Shown here: positions 27,037-36,236 of the stretch, one piece after another
Layout of the letters: each line of letters opens with the position of its first letter
Numbering within the stretch: the first letter of the stretch is position 1
NCBI RefSeq assembly: GCF_007644035.1
Contig: NZ_VMTV02000909.1
Coordinates: 62,001 to 126,000, forward strand
From: Vogesella mureinivorans
GTDB lineage: Bacteria > Pseudomonadota > Gammaproteobacteria > Burkholderiales > Chromobacteriaceae
DNA: 64,000 bases
Direction of reading: 5' to 3'
The notes under the pieces: generated by a model
The model's input: the letters and a program-made list of their open reading frames with translations, nothing else
The model's database searches: none
What the model was told of the DNA's origin: nothing
Translations under genes and position numbers: made by a program

Positions 27037-27975
27037 TTAGGGAATGATCGCCAGCCCGGCCAGCGGCTGCCCCTGGGCAATGCGCCCCAGGCGGCTGGCT
27101 TTGCCGGTTTGCAGATTCACTTCGTACAGCTGGCTGGCGCCCAGTTTTTGCCGCGCCGCCAGAAACGCCGTGTTTTTGACGTCGGAAATATCCAGCGATG
27201 CCGCTTGCAAGTCACCGTAACCCACCCCGCCAGGCTGTATACCCAGCATATCCGCCGACAAGCCCAGGCTGCCTACCGTGCGCAGCTGGCCGCCGTCCGG
27301 CGACACGAATGGCTGCACCCCTTCTTTCGAGCCCTGCATGGCCAGTGTGCCGCGCAGCGCATCGATGGTGTACAGCGTGGTGATCTTGTCGTTACGGGCG
27401 TTATACGTGTACGCCGCCGCCAGAATCACAGGCTGTTGGCCAGCCTGGCTGTCGCCGTCGGCATAGTGCAAAGCCTTATCGGCCTGTACACCGTCTTGCG
27501 CCGCGTTGCCATCGATCTGCGCGCCGGTATCCGGGTGCATGCGCAGGTTGGCGCCACTGTCGCTCACGATGCGCATGCGGTCTACCGCCGGGTTGAAATC
27601 AAACCCGAAACGCTGCCCGGCAAGCTGCGGCAGCGCCTGCGGGGGCCCTGCCTGGGTAAGCTGGCCAGTTTCGGGGGCAATGGTGTAAATACGGCCAGCA
27701 CGTGACAGGCCATACAGCACGCCACGTGCTACGCGGTAATCGATGCCGACCAGCGTGTCGCCCGCCGGCAGGCCGGCCAGTGGCTGACGCGACAGCTCAC
27801 GCGAGGGCTGGCTGGCATTGATGCGGATCAGCACCATGTCCTGGGTTAGCACATACAGCTGCTCGGTGCGCAGCGGCCCCGGCGCTTCGGGTGGCAAGCT
27901 GGCGCAGCCGGCCAGCAGGCTGGCGGCCAGGGCGGGCAGGCTCAGCCGGTATGGCGCTTGGCGTTGAGTCTTCAT
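27037..27975 (-). CDS. DUF4394 lipoprotein
   Basis: 312 residues from the ATG at 27975 (AAGGACACGC upstream); the open frame runs 22 codons further into the end of sbcC without support. The signal peptide ends in the lipobox LAGC. The DUF4394 signature is clear: LVGIDYRVARGVLYGLS, FGFDFNPAVDRMRIVSDSGANLR and LHYADGD, a beta-propeller-like repeat protein of unknown function often secreted in bacteria. It follows sbcC by 22 bp on the same strand, so it may be co-transcribed with it, though a functional link is unlikely. Confidence 0.85.
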   Translation of the reverse strand: MKTQRQAPYRLSLPALAASLLAGCASLPPEAPGPLRTEQLYVLTQDMVLIRINASQPSRELSRQPLAGLPAGDTLVGIDYRVARGVLYGLSRAGRIYTIAPETGQLTQAGPPQALPQLAGQRFGFDFNPAVDRMRIVSDSGANLRMHPDTGAQIDGNAAQDGVQADKALHYADGDSQAGQQPVILAAAYTYNARNDKITTLYTIDALRGTLAMQGSKEGVQPFVSPDGGQLRTVGSLGLSADMLGIQPGGVGYGDLQAASLDISDVKNTAFLAARQKLGASQLYEVNLQTGKASRLGRIAQGQPLAGLAIIP

Positions 27976-27997
27976 GCGTGTCCTTGTTTGCAGCGCC

Positions 27998-30900
27998 TCA
28001 GGCGCCACGGCTAGCGAGGGAAAGCGTAGATAAACCGCCACTGCCCTTATGAACGCGTATTTGTACCGGTATGCGTTCCTTCAGGCCTTCTACGTGGGAG
28101 ATCACGCCGATCATTTTGCCACTGGCGTGCAGGCTGTCCAATGCATCCAGGGCCACATCCAGTGTTTCCGGGTCTAGTGTGCCAAAGCCTTCATCCAGAA
28201 ACAGCGAGTCTATCGATGTTTTATGGCTTACCAGGTCTGATAACGCCAGCGCCAGCGCCAGGCTCACCAGAAAGCTTTCGCCACCAGACAGGGTACGGGT
28301 GTCGCGCCGGGTGTCGCCCTGCCAGGTGTCCACAATATCCAGCTCCAGCTCGCCCCCCAGCTGCCGCTGCAGCAGGTAGCGCCCATGCAGGCGGCCCAGC
28401 TGGCGGTTGGCCAGGTGCACCAGGTGGTCCAGTGTCAGCCCTTGGGCAAACTTGCGGTATTTGTCGCCTTTGGCCGAGCCGATCAGGCTATCGAGCCGCA
28501 GCCAGATGTCCAGCTCGGCCTGCTGGCGTGCCATGTCCGCCAGTAGCTGCTGGTGCTCGGCCGCGCGGCGCTTGTCGTCGTCCAGCAGGCTTTGCAAGGC
28601 GCCTTTCCGTGTCAGCGCTTGCTGGCGGCTGGCGTCGTGCGTGGCCAGTGCCTGCTCCAGCTCGGCCAGGCTTGGCAGGCTGGTGGCCTGGGCCTGGGCT
28701 GCGGCCAACCTGTGCGCTGCGCTATCGGCTACCGCCTGGCGCTGTGCCAGCTGGCTAGCCAGCAAGGCTAGCCGGGTTTCGTAATGCTGCACGGTGGCGT
28801 CATCCAGCAGTACATGCTGCCAGGCGGCTTCATCGGCAAAGCCGCTATCGGCCAAGGCCTGCAGCCACTGCGTGCTGGCTTGTTGCGCCGCACTGGCGGC
28901 GTGCTGCAGCTGCTGTTGCTGCTGCGCTTGCTGCCCCTGCAGCTGGCTGGCCGTTTGCGCCAGCTGTGGCAGGCTGTCGGCCAACGCTGCCAGCTCGGCA
29001 GCAGGGTTGGCCGCATGGGCGGGTGCTGCCCCCGCAGGCCACTGCGCCTGCCAATGCGCGAGCGTGCTGTGTGCCTGCTGGCTCTGCAGTATGTGCTGCT
29101 GCAGGCTGTGCGCCAGTGTTTGCAGGGTGGCTTGATCGGCCTGCCACTGCGCCCATTCTTGCTGGCACTGTGCCAGCCAGCTGTCCGGCTGGGCAGGCAT
29201 GGCATAGCCCGCGTCGGCCAGGCTGCTGGCCAGGGTGGTTTCCAGCTGGGTAAGCCCGCTTTGCAGCTGCGTCAGCCGCACGTCTTGCTGCTGGCATTGT
29301 TGCTGGTTGTCTTGCATGGCTTGCAGCAGCAGTGCGTGCTCGCTACTTGCCTGCTGCTGCAGCTGGTGGGCATGCGCCACGCTGGCTTGTGCCGCTTGGC
29401 TGGCCTGGCTGGCAGCGTCGGCCGCCTCCAGCTGGCGGGCACAGGCGGCCAAGGTGGCGTCGGCCGCAGCCAGCCGCGCGGGCCAGGCATCGGCCTGCTG
29501 CCAGCTGTCGCCTGGCAGGCCATGGTGCTGCGCCAGTAGGTGCCAGCTGCCCAGCAAGGCATCATGGCTGGCTGCCAGGCTGTGCTGTTGCTGCAGGGCT
29601 GCCTGCTGGCTGGCTTGTAGCTGTGCCAGCTGCTGGTTGGCCGCACGGCCGCTGTCTTCCAGTGCCTCCAGCTCGGTTTGTAGCCGGGCAATGGCTTGCT
29701 GGGTGGGGCCACAGTCCAGCTGCTGATAATGCGCAATGGCGGGGTGCTCGTGCGCGCCGCACAGCGGGCAGGCTTCGCCCGGCTGCAGCTGCTGGCGGTG
29801 CGCTTCCAGGCTCTGGATACGCTGCTCCAGCGCCAGTATGCGTTGCTGGTCGGCCAGCATGCTGCGCGTGGTTTTGTACTGCTGGCGCTGCGTGTCTAGC
29901 TGCTGCTGTACGGCGTCTATTTGTGCTTGCAGCGCCTGCTGCTGTTGCTGTGTGTGTTGCAGGCTGGCGGCTTGGGCACGCAGCTCGGCAGCCTGGCTGG
30001 CCAGCTGGGCCAGCTGCGTGCTGTGCTGCTGCGCCAGCTGCCACTGCTGGCGCAGGCCGGCCAGGTCTTGGCCTTGCAGCAGATCCTGTAGCCGGGCTTG
30101 CGCCTGCTGTGCGGCCAACTCGGTTTGCTGTGCCCCTGCTTGCGTGGCGGCCAGCCGTGCGGCCACGGTGGCGGCGCTGGCTTGTTGCTGCTGCAGGCGT
30201 TGCTGGCTATGCGTTTGCGCGGTTTGCTCGGCGTGTAGTGCGCCGCGCTGCTGTGCCAGCTGGCCAAGCTGGCTTTGCCACAGGGGTAGCCACTGGCCTA
30301 GTTCGGCGTGCTGGCTGCGCTCGGCCAGGCTATGTGCCAGCTGCTGGTGCTGGTCTTTTGCCTGCGCCAAGGCCGCATCGGCTTGCATCTGCTGCTGCAG
30401 CGCCAGCGCCAGTGCCTGCCGCTTACCCGCTGCCAGGTTTTGCTCTGCTTGCGCCAGCTCTTGCTGCAGGGCCAGGCTGTGCTGTTGCTGCTGTGCCAGC
30501 TGTTCGGCGGCGTGCTGGTGGGCACGCTGCAGCGGCAAGATGGCAGCGGCAGGCTGGTGCGCAGCCAGGCTGGCCTGCCATGGCGCGGCGGCTTGCCAGC
30601 TTTGCGTGGCGTGCTGCAGCTGCTGCATAGCTTCTGTGGCGTCCTGCCGAGCAGCGAGTAGCGCTTGCTGCTGCTGTATCTGCCCCGAGAGCAGCTGGCC
30701 TGCCTGCGCGCTGTCGTGCGCCTGCTGTTGCCACTGTGCCAGCTCGCTATGCATGGCTTGCCGGCGCGTATCGTCCAGCAGGTCTGCCCCGCTGGCGCGC
30801 GATTGCAGCTGGGCCAGCAGCTGGCGCTGCTCGCGGGTGTGCTCGAATACGCGCTGCGATATCTGGCCGTAAATGTCGGTACCGGTCAGCTCTTCCAGTA

Positions 30901-31411
30901 GCTCGGCACGGTCGTTGGCGCTGGCATTGAGAAAGGCAGCAAAGCCGCCCTGTGCCAGCAGCATGGATTTGGTAAAGCGGGCAAAGTCCAGACCGGAGAG
31001 GGCAATGGTCTGGCGCAGTTTGTCGTTAACCTGCGTGCTGAGGATGCGGCCATCGGCGTGTGCCAGCTCTACTTTGGGTGCCTGCAGCGCGCCGTCGGCT
31101 TTATCGCGCGCGCGGCGCTGGCTCCAGAAGGCGCGGTAGCTCTGGCCTTTTACCTCGAACACCACCTCGGCCAGGCAGTCTGCCGTGTGGCGGCTCATGA
31201 TGTCGTTGCTCCCGGCCGAGATGCTCTTCAGGCGCGGCGTTTCGTGGTACAACGCCAGGCAGATGGCATCCAGCAGGGTGGATTTGCCGGCGCCGGTGGC
31301 ACCGGTAATGGCAAACAGGCTGCAATCGGCCAAGGGGGGCTGGTTGAAATCGATCTGCCACTCGCCTTGTAGAGAGTTCAGGTTTTTCAGGCGTACGCTC
31401 AGTATTTTCAT
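27998..31411 (-). CDS. sbcC: Exonuclease SbcCD, subunit C
   Basis: SMC-like ATPase of the SbcCD nuclease, which opens DNA hairpins and cruciforms and trims DNA ends. 1137 residues, somewhat longer than E. coli SbcC (about 1050). Walker A GATGAGKST at about residues 38-46; C-terminal signature LSGGESFLVSLALALAL and Walker B SLFLDEGFGTLD. Between them lie two very long coiled coils, unusually rich in Gln and Ala, with a zinc-hook CPLC in the middle (GEACPLCGAHEHP). ATG at 31411 overlaps the sbcD stop by 4 nt. At least three copies of the repeated 10-mer lie inside (28700, 29006, 29636, also 30110). Confidence 0.96.
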   Translation of the reverse strand: MKILSVRLKNLNSLQGEWQIDFNQPPLADCSLFAITGATGAGKSTLLDAICLALYHETPRLKSISAGSNDIMSRHTADCLAEVVFEVKGQSYRAFWSQRRARDKADGALQAPKVELAHADGRILSTQVNDKLRQTIALSGLDFARFTKSMLLAQGGFAAFLNASANDRAELLEELTGTDIYGQISQRVFEHTREQRQLLAQLQSRASGADLLDDTRRQAMHSELAQWQQQAHDSAQAGQLLSGQIQQQQALLAARQDATEAMQQLQHATQSWQAAAPWQASLAAHQPAAAILPLQRAHQHAAEQLAQQQQHSLALQQELAQAEQNLAAGKRQALALALQQQMQADAALAQAKDQHQQLAHSLAERSQHAELGQWLPLWQSQLGQLAQQRGALHAEQTAQTHSQQRLQQQQASAATVAARLAATQAGAQQTELAAQQAQARLQDLLQGQDLAGLRQQWQLAQQHSTQLAQLASQAAELRAQAASLQHTQQQQQALQAQIDAVQQQLDTQRQQYKTTRSMLADQQRILALEQRIQSLEAHRQQLQPGEACPLCGAHEHPAIAHYQQLDCGPTQQAIARLQTELEALEDSGRAANQQLAQLQASQQAALQQQHSLAASHDALLGSWHLLAQHHGLPGDSWQQADAWPARLAAADATLAACARQLEAADAASQASQAAQASVAHAHQLQQQASSEHALLLQAMQDNQQQCQQQDVRLTQLQSGLTQLETTLASSLADAGYAMPAQPDSWLAQCQQEWAQWQADQATLQTLAHSLQQHILQSQQAHSTLAHWQAQWPAGAAPAHAANPAAELAALADSLPQLAQTASQLQGQQAQQQQQLQHAASAAQQASTQWLQALADSGFADEAAWQHVLLDDATVQHYETRLALLASQLAQRQAVADSAAHRLAAAQAQATSLPSLAELEQALATHDASRQQALTRKGALQSLLDDDKRRAAEHQQLLADMARQQAELDIWLRLDSLIGSAKGDKYRKFAQGLTLDHLVHLANRQLGRLHGRYLLQRQLGGELELDIVDTWQGDTRRDTRTLSGGESFLVSLALALALSDLVSHKTSIDSLFLDEGFGTLDPETLDVALDALDSLHASGKMIGVISHVEGLKERIPVQIRVHKGSGGLSTLSLASRGA

Positions 31412-32628
31412 GCTTGCCCTGCCTGTAGTTGCTGCAGGATGTGCTGGTGGCGGGTGGCCAGCTCGGCCGCCAGCGCCTCATCAAATGTTTCCAGTGCCAG
31501 GCGGCGGGCAAAGACCTCTTGCGGGCTGAGCTCGTCCAGCGTTTCGCGTGGGTTGCCGGCCAGGCTGGCGGCTAGCTGCGGGCGCTCGCGGCGCAGGCGC
31601 AATATGTCCAGCGGCAAGCCGTCGCACAGCTGCGCCAGCCTTTGCTGCAGGTCGGCCAGGTAGTCGTCGGCTTGTACGCACACCTCCAGCCATACCGGCT
31701 GTGCGGCGCTGCCGGCCTGCGCGGCTGCGGCCAACTGCGGGCCCAGGCTGGCCAGCGTGCCACGCAGCTGGGCCATAGGCTGGAACACCGGCACGGGCAA
31801 GGGGGTAATGTGCTGCACGCCCTGGCTGCCCAGCGTTACCAGCAAGACTTCTTTTTGCTGGCGGCACTCGTCAAAACCCAGGGCGATGGGCGAGCCGCTG
31901 TAGCGGATATGCGCCAAGCCACCCACTGCCTGCGGGCGGTGAATGTGGCCCAGCGCGATGTAGTCGGCAGGCGGAAAGGCCGCAGTAGGAAAGGCTTCCA
32001 GTGCGCCCACATAGATTTCGCGCACCGCTTCGCTGCTGCTGGCCCCCACCGTGGTGAGGTGGCCGGTAGCAACGATGGGCAGCGGCTGGCCCAATGCCTG
32101 GCGCTGCACGCACGCGGCGTCGTAGACCTGCTGGTAATAGCTGGCAATGGCCTGCTGTAGCGAGCGCTGCTTGTCTTCGGCGCTCTGCCCTGCCTCGCTG
32201 CGCAGCACGTCGCGCGGGCGGATAAACGGTAGCGCGCACAGCAGCGCTGCCGGCTGCCCTTGTTTATTGCGCAGCACGTGCACCATGCGGGCGGGGTCTG
32301 GGTCGATGGCGGGTACCACCAGGGTATTCAGCCGTGCCAGCAGGGGCTGGCTCTCGGCCAGTGTGGCCACCGAGTCGTGGTTGCCCGCCAGCAGGATCAG
32401 CTGCACACCCAGTTCGTGCAGCGCCACCACCAGGCGGTTGTACAGCTCGCGGGCGTAGCTGGGTGGTGCGCCGGTATCGAAAATATCGCCCGCCACCAGC
32501 ACGGCATCGGCTTGCTGCACTGCGACTTGCTGCAGTAGCCAATCCAGAAAAGCCTGATGCTCTGCCTGCCGGCTTTTCCCCATGAAATGCTGGCCCAAAT
32601 GCCAGTCGGAGGTATGAAAAATACGCAT
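31408..32628 (-). CDS. sbcD: Exonuclease SbcCD, subunit D
   Basis: Mre11-type Mn-dependent nuclease subunit. 406 residues from the ATG at 32628, which opens the canonical MRIFHTSDWHLGQHF; a longer in-frame extension is not conserved. Phosphoesterase motifs: DWHLG, VLVAGDIFDTG, LLAGNHDS and LGHIHRPQ. It forms a two-gene operon with sbcC (4-nt overlap). No clear ribosome site precedes this start, so translation may be modest. Confidence 0.95.
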   Translation of the reverse strand: MRIFHTSDWHLGQHFMGKSRQAEHQAFLDWLLQQVAVQQADAVLVAGDIFDTGAPPSYARELYNRLVVALHELGVQLILLAGNHDSVATLAESQPLLARLNTLVVPAIDPDPARMVHVLRNKQGQPAALLCALPFIRPRDVLRSEAGQSAEDKQRSLQQAIASYYQQVYDAACVQRQALGQPLPIVATGHLTTVGASSSEAVREIYVGALEAFPTAAFPPADYIALGHIHRPQAVGGLAHIRYSGSPIALGFDECRQQKEVLLVTLGSQGVQHITPLPVPVFQPMAQLRGTLASLGPQLAAAAQAGSAAQPVWLEVCVQADDYLADLQQRLAQLCDGLPLDILRLRRERPQLAASLAGNPRETLDELSPQEVFARRLALETFDEALAAELATRHQHILQQLQAGQA

Positions 32629-32771
32629 GGATAATGCCGAAGAAATAAAGCGTGTCATCAATGGGGCGATTTTACCCCGACAGGATACCGCTAGATACAT
32701 ATTGCAGTACGGCGAGCGGGCACTAGGCGTGAATACCCATACGGAATGGGCTTATGACGTGTGGGCGGGCA

Positions 32772-32812
32772 AAAAAATAACCTCCTGAATCGTCACAAGT
32801 CAGGAGGTTTTG
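32772..32812 (-). terminator. Terminator after dusC
   Basis: A 10-bp stem AACCTCCTGA / TCAGGAGGTT followed, on the minus strand, by TATTTTTTT. It stops dusC transcription before sbcD. The rest of the 293-bp gap 32629-32921 shows no gene. Confidence 0.8.
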
Positions 32813-32921
32813 TAAGTTCGGGCCGTGGCCCGCCTCTGAACAGGCTGCGAGGAAGCAGTAATGTCAGAAGATGGTTGAATGATATAGGCTCATGGGGCTG
32901 TGTGACTATGCGTAAAAATAC

Positions 32922-33884
32922 CTAGGCATCACCCATGTGGCGATCAAACACCGCCATCAACTGCTCGTCGCTCTCTATTCTTTTGATTTCATTAAAGAAA
33001 TTTTCCGCCTCGCCATAGGTGCGCTGCAGCAATTTTGCCCATTGCTTGCTACGGCTGACCGCATAGCGGCCGCCATCAGCACGCAACTGACATTGTTCAG
33101 TCAAATCGCGTAGCCAGGCCAGCGCCTGCGGCCACGCTGCCGGTGGCAGCATCTCGCCGGTTTGCTGCAGATGGCGGATGCGCCAGGCCAGGTCGGGGCT
33201 GGCTACCAGGCCGCGCCCGATCATCACCGTATCGCAGCCGCTGATGTCGCGAATGGCCTGATAGTCTTCCAGTGTCCACACCTCGCCATTGGCCACTACC
33301 GGTATGGTCATCGCCTCGCGGATGCGCGCCAGCCATTCCCAGTGCGCGGGCGGGCGGTAGCCTTCTACCTTGGTACGCGCATGCACACACAGCTCCTGTG
33401 CACCGCCTTGCTGGATGGCATGGGCGCATTCCAGTGTCAGGCTGGTGTCCTCGTAGCCCAGGCGCATTTTGGCGGTGACTGGCGTACTGGCGGGCACCGC
33501 GCTGCGCACCGCGTGCACGATGCTATAAAGAACGTCAGGCTCTTTCAGCAATACCGCACCACCACGGTGCCTGTTCACGGTAGGCGCCGGGCAGCCAAAG
33601 TTCAGGTCTATGCCCACCGCCCCCATTTCGGCCGCCCGCACGGCATTCTGTGCCAACCACTCTGGTTCGGAGCCCAGCAGCTGCACGCGCACCGGCACCC
33701 CGCAGCGCGTGGCCGAGGCGGTTTGCAGCTCGGGGGCCAGCCGTTCGAACGTGCGCACCGGCAGTAGCGAGTTGGTGACGCGCACAAACTCGGTCACACA
33801 AAGGTCAATGCCGCCAATGCGCGTCAGGACATCACGCATGATGTCGTCTACCAGGCCCTCCATGGGGGCTAGTACAATTTTCAT
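32922..33884 (-). CDS. dusC: tRNA-dihydrouridine synthase (DusC type)
   Basis: FMN-dependent reductase that makes dihydrouridine in tRNA (position 16 for DusC). 320 residues, family length. Motifs: MKIVLAPMEGLVDDIMRDVL at the FMN-binding start, the catalytic Cys98 in LNFGCPAPTVN, VHARTKVEGYRPPAHW and VVANGEVWTLEDY. The subfamily call rests on the CVTEFVRVT and RPPAHWEW signatures. Divergent from a GNAT gene with a 30-bp gap. Confidence 0.92.
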   Translation of the reverse strand: MKIVLAPMEGLVDDIMRDVLTRIGGIDLCVTEFVRVTNSLLPVRTFERLAPELQTASATRCGVPVRVQLLGSEPEWLAQNAVRAAEMGAVGIDLNFGCPAPTVNRHRGGAVLLKEPDVLYSIVHAVRSAVPASTPVTAKMRLGYEDTSLTLECAHAIQQGGAQELCVHARTKVEGYRPPAHWEWLARIREAMTIPVVANGEVWTLEDYQAIRDISGCDTVMIGRGLVASPDLAWRIRHLQQTGEMLPPAAWPQALAWLRDLTEQCQLRADGGRYAVSRSKQWAKLLQRTYGEAENFFNEIKRIESDEQLMAVFDRHMGDA

Positions 33885-33914
33885 GTTTACCGCCAGTACT
33901 TAAGGAGCAGCGCA

Positions 33915-34400
33915 TTGTATACAAGCACGCCACCCGACACCACGCCGGCAGGCATCCACCTGCGCCAGGGCGGTATCAGCGACATCCCTACTGCCCTGCC
34001 CCTGCTGGCGGCATACCGGGCGTTTTATGGCTTGCCCACCGACAGCACGGCGCTGGCTGCTTATCTACAGGCACGCCTGAGCGCCGGCGAGGCTACGCTG
34101 TGGCTGGCGACTCAAGCTGACCAGCCGGTAGCCGTGGCGCTGTGCTACCGCGGTTACTCCACCCTCAGCCTGGCGCGTAACGATCTGCTGCATGACCTGT
34201 ATGTCGACCCCGGCTGGCGCAGGCATGGCATTGCCGCCGCACTGCTGCAGGCCATCCAGCACAGCATTCCGCCAGGTGGCAGCCTGTGGCTGGAAACCGC
34301 GCACAGCAACCACGGCGCGCAGGCACTCTATCTGGGGCTGGGCTTTGTACCGGATAGCGCTTTTCTGACCATGAGCTGGCAGCGCCCGGCTGATTTGTGA
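33915..34400 (+). CDS. GNAT-family N-acetyltransferase
   Basis: 161 residues from a TTG at 33915. This unusual start is supported by AAGGAG six bases upstream and by the absence of any other nearby start. The acetyl-CoA loop is YVDPGWRRHGIAAALLQAI, and LYLGLGFVPDS is the C-terminal GNAT motif. Substrate unknown. First gene of a plus-strand cluster (GNAT, DUF1653, deacetylase, msrA), although the 48-bp gap to the next gene leaves co-transcription open. Confidence 0.85.
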   Translation: MYTSTPPDTTPAGIHLRQGGISDIPTALPLLAAYRAFYGLPTDSTALAAYLQARLSAGEATLWLATQADQPVAVALCYRGYSTLSLARNDLLHDLYVDPGWRRHGIAAALLQAIQHSIPPGGSLWLETAHSNHGAQALYLGLGFVPDSAFLTMSWQRPADL

Positions 34401-34422
34401 AGCCGCCCGCAACACGGCACAA

Positions 34423-34432
34423 TGCGGCCAAC
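34423..34432 (-). repeat. Uptake-sequence-like 10-mer GTTGGCCGCA (intergenic copy)
   Basis: TGCGGCCAAC on the plus strand, 16 bp upstream of the DUF1653 start and next to its ribosome site. One of at least 34 copies in this window. Confidence 0.6.
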
Positions 34433-34448
34433 TTTGCAGGAGCCCGCC

Positions 34449-34682
34449 ATGACCACCGACATCACCTTGCCCCCGCTGGGGCGTTACCAGCACTACAAGG
34501 GCAACCATTACCAGCTGATCGACTTTGCCCGCCACAGTGAAAGCCACGAGCTGATGGCGGTGTATCGCCCGCTATACGGTGACATGGGGCTATGGGTGCG
34601 CCCGCTGGCCATGTTTTGCGAACAGGTCACCATTGATGGCGTGACCCAGCCACGCTTTCGCCTGCTGGACACGCCGTGCTGA
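34449..34682 (+). CDS. DUF1653 domain protein
   Basis: 77 residues from the ATG at 34449 with AGGAG upstream. The DUF1653 pattern is complete: LGRYQHYKGNHYQLI, SHELMAVYRPLYGDMGLWVRP and MFCEQV. Small soluble protein of unknown function. Its stop lies inside the start of the deacetylase gene (7-nt overlap), so the two are translationally coupled. Confidence 0.85.
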   Translation: MTTDITLPPLGRYQHYKGNHYQLIDFARHSESHELMAVYRPLYGDMGLWVRPLAMFCEQVTIDGVTQPRFRLLDTPC

Positions 34683-35581
34683 TCTACCGTACCGACCAGT
34701 TCGCCATGCCACTGCCGGCCGGCCACCGCTTTCCGGCAGAAAAATACGCCCTGCTGGGGCAAGCAGTAGCCGACATGGCGCCAGACCGGCTGGCGGAAGC
34801 GCCCGCGGCCACACCGGGCGAGCTGATGCTGGCGCACGATGCCGACTACGTTGGCCGCATGCTCGATGGCAGCGTGGCACCGGCCATCATGCGTGAAATC
34901 GGCCTGCCCTGGAGCGCTGGTCTGGTGGAGCGCAGCCGCCGCTCGGTGGGCGCCACCCTGGCCGCCGCCCGCAGCGCCCTGTTATACGGTGCCGGCGTTA
35001 ATCTGGCGGGGGGCACCCACCACGCAGGCCACGCCAAGGGTGGCGGTTTTTGCGTATTTAATGATGTCGCCGTGAGCATTCGCGTGCTGCAGCAAGAGGG
35101 CCTGATCCGCCGCGCTGCCGTTATCGACCTGGACGTGCACCAGGGCAACGGCACCGCCGAGCTGTTTAGCGGCGACGCCCGCGTGTTTACCCTGTCCCTG
35201 CACGGGGAAAAGAACTTTCCCTTCCGCCGCGTGGCCTCTACGCTGGATGTCAACCTGCCGGATGGCACCGGCGATGCCGACTACCTGGCTGCGCTGGAGC
35301 AGGCACTGGCTACGCTGGCGGCCCGTTTCCAGCCGGATATCGTGTTTTACCTGGCCGGCGCCGACCCCTACAGCGGCGACCGCCTGGGCAGGTTAAACCT
35401 GAGCCAGGCCGGCCTGCTGCAGCGCGATGCCCGTGTTTTTGACTTGTGCGAACAAAAACAATGGCCACTGGCCGTGATGATGGCTGGCGGCTATGCCGTG
35501 CCCATCGGTGATACAGTCGCCATACATTGCCAAACCGTGCGTGCCCTGCTGGCACGCCATAGCCTGAAAGGAACTTGCTGA
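34676..35581 (+). CDS. Histone-deacetylase-family protein (acetoin utilisation / acetylpolyamine deacetylase-like)
   Basis: 301 residues from a GTG at 34676 that overlaps the DUF1653 gene. The zinc-hydrolase signature is intact: GGTHHAGHAKGGGFCVFND (active-site His pair), DLDVHQGNGT (zinc ligands Asp and His) and AGADPYSGDRLG (third ligand Asp). Bacterial members remove acetyl groups from small amines or protein lysines; the target here is unknown. The stop codon shares one base with the msrA start. Confidence 0.88.
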   Translation: MLIYRTDQFAMPLPAGHRFPAEKYALLGQAVADMAPDRLAEAPAATPGELMLAHDADYVGRMLDGSVAPAIMREIGLPWSAGLVERSRRSVGATLAAARSALLYGAGVNLAGGTHHAGHAKGGGFCVFNDVAVSIRVLQQEGLIRRAAVIDLDVHQGNGTAELFSGDARVFTLSLHGEKNFPFRRVASTLDVNLPDGTGDADYLAALEQALATLAARFQPDIVFYLAGADPYSGDRLGRLNLSQAGLLQRDARVFDLCEQKQWPLAVMMAGGYAVPIGDTVAIHCQTVRALLARHSLKGTC

Positions 35582-36120
35582 TGAATACCGCCAAAGCCAC
35601 GTTTGCCGGTGGGTGCTTCTGGTGCACCGAAGCCGTATTCCGCCAGCTGCAAGGCGTGACCGCCGTGATCCCCGGCTATACAGATGGCCACCTGGCCGAA
35701 CCGGACTACGAAAGCGTATGCCGTGGCGACAGCGGGCATGCCGAAGCCATCGAGCTGCACTATCAGCCCGATACCATCAGCTATGCCACCTTGCTGCAGG
35801 TGTTTTTCCTGACGCACGACCCCACCACGCTCAACCGGCAGGGCAATGATGTAGGCACGCAGTACCGCTCGGCCATTTATACCCACGATGACAGCCAGCA
35901 GCAGCAAGCATTGGCCTTCATCCAGCAGCTGGACGCCAGCGGCGATTACCCCGCCGCCATCGTCACTGAGGTCAAACCGGCCAGCCACTTTTACCCGGCC
36001 GAGGTCTATCACCACGATTACTATGCGCGCAACCAGAGCGCGGGCTACTGCCAGGTAGTCATCGCCCCCAAACTGCACAAGCTGTACCGCAGCGCACCGG
36101 CCTTGCTGAAAAGCAGCTAA
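35581..36120 (+). CDS. msrA: Peptide methionine sulfoxide reductase A
   Basis: Reduces methionine-S-sulfoxide in proteins. 179 residues from the ATG at 35581, with AAAGGAAC upstream and a 1-nt overlap with the deacetylase stop (TGATG). The catalytic motif AGGCFWCTEAVF (Cys12) and the conserved GYTDG, GHAEAIELHY and GNDVGTQYRSAIY segments are present. MsrB is not fused or adjacent. Likely last gene of its operon. Confidence 0.96.
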   Translation: MNTAKATFAGGCFWCTEAVFRQLQGVTAVIPGYTDGHLAEPDYESVCRGDSGHAEAIELHYQPDTISYATLLQVFFLTHDPTTLNRQGNDVGTQYRSAIYTHDDSQQQQALAFIQQLDASGDYPAAIVTEVKPASHFYPAEVYHHDYYARNQSAGYCQVVIAPKLHKLYRSAPALLKSS

Positions 36121-36236
36121 AAAACCGCCTGTGATGCAAGGCAAGCCTGGCCGAGCGCCCCGGCCGGGCGCATGCCAATTGCAGATTTATGGCTATCCTG
36201 CGTTACAATTAGCCCCCCGATACCGTAGCGGCCACC

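Noticed and set aside
28784-30872. Open frames opposite sbcC with Cys-, Ala- or Arg-rich products
   Set aside because: Mirror images of the Gln/Ala-rich coiled-coil codons of sbcC; no conserved features.
29300-31000. Gln-rich tracts of sbcC as a sequence repeat
   Set aside because: They encode an ordinary, if Gln-rich, coiled coil and have no regular DNA repeat unit.
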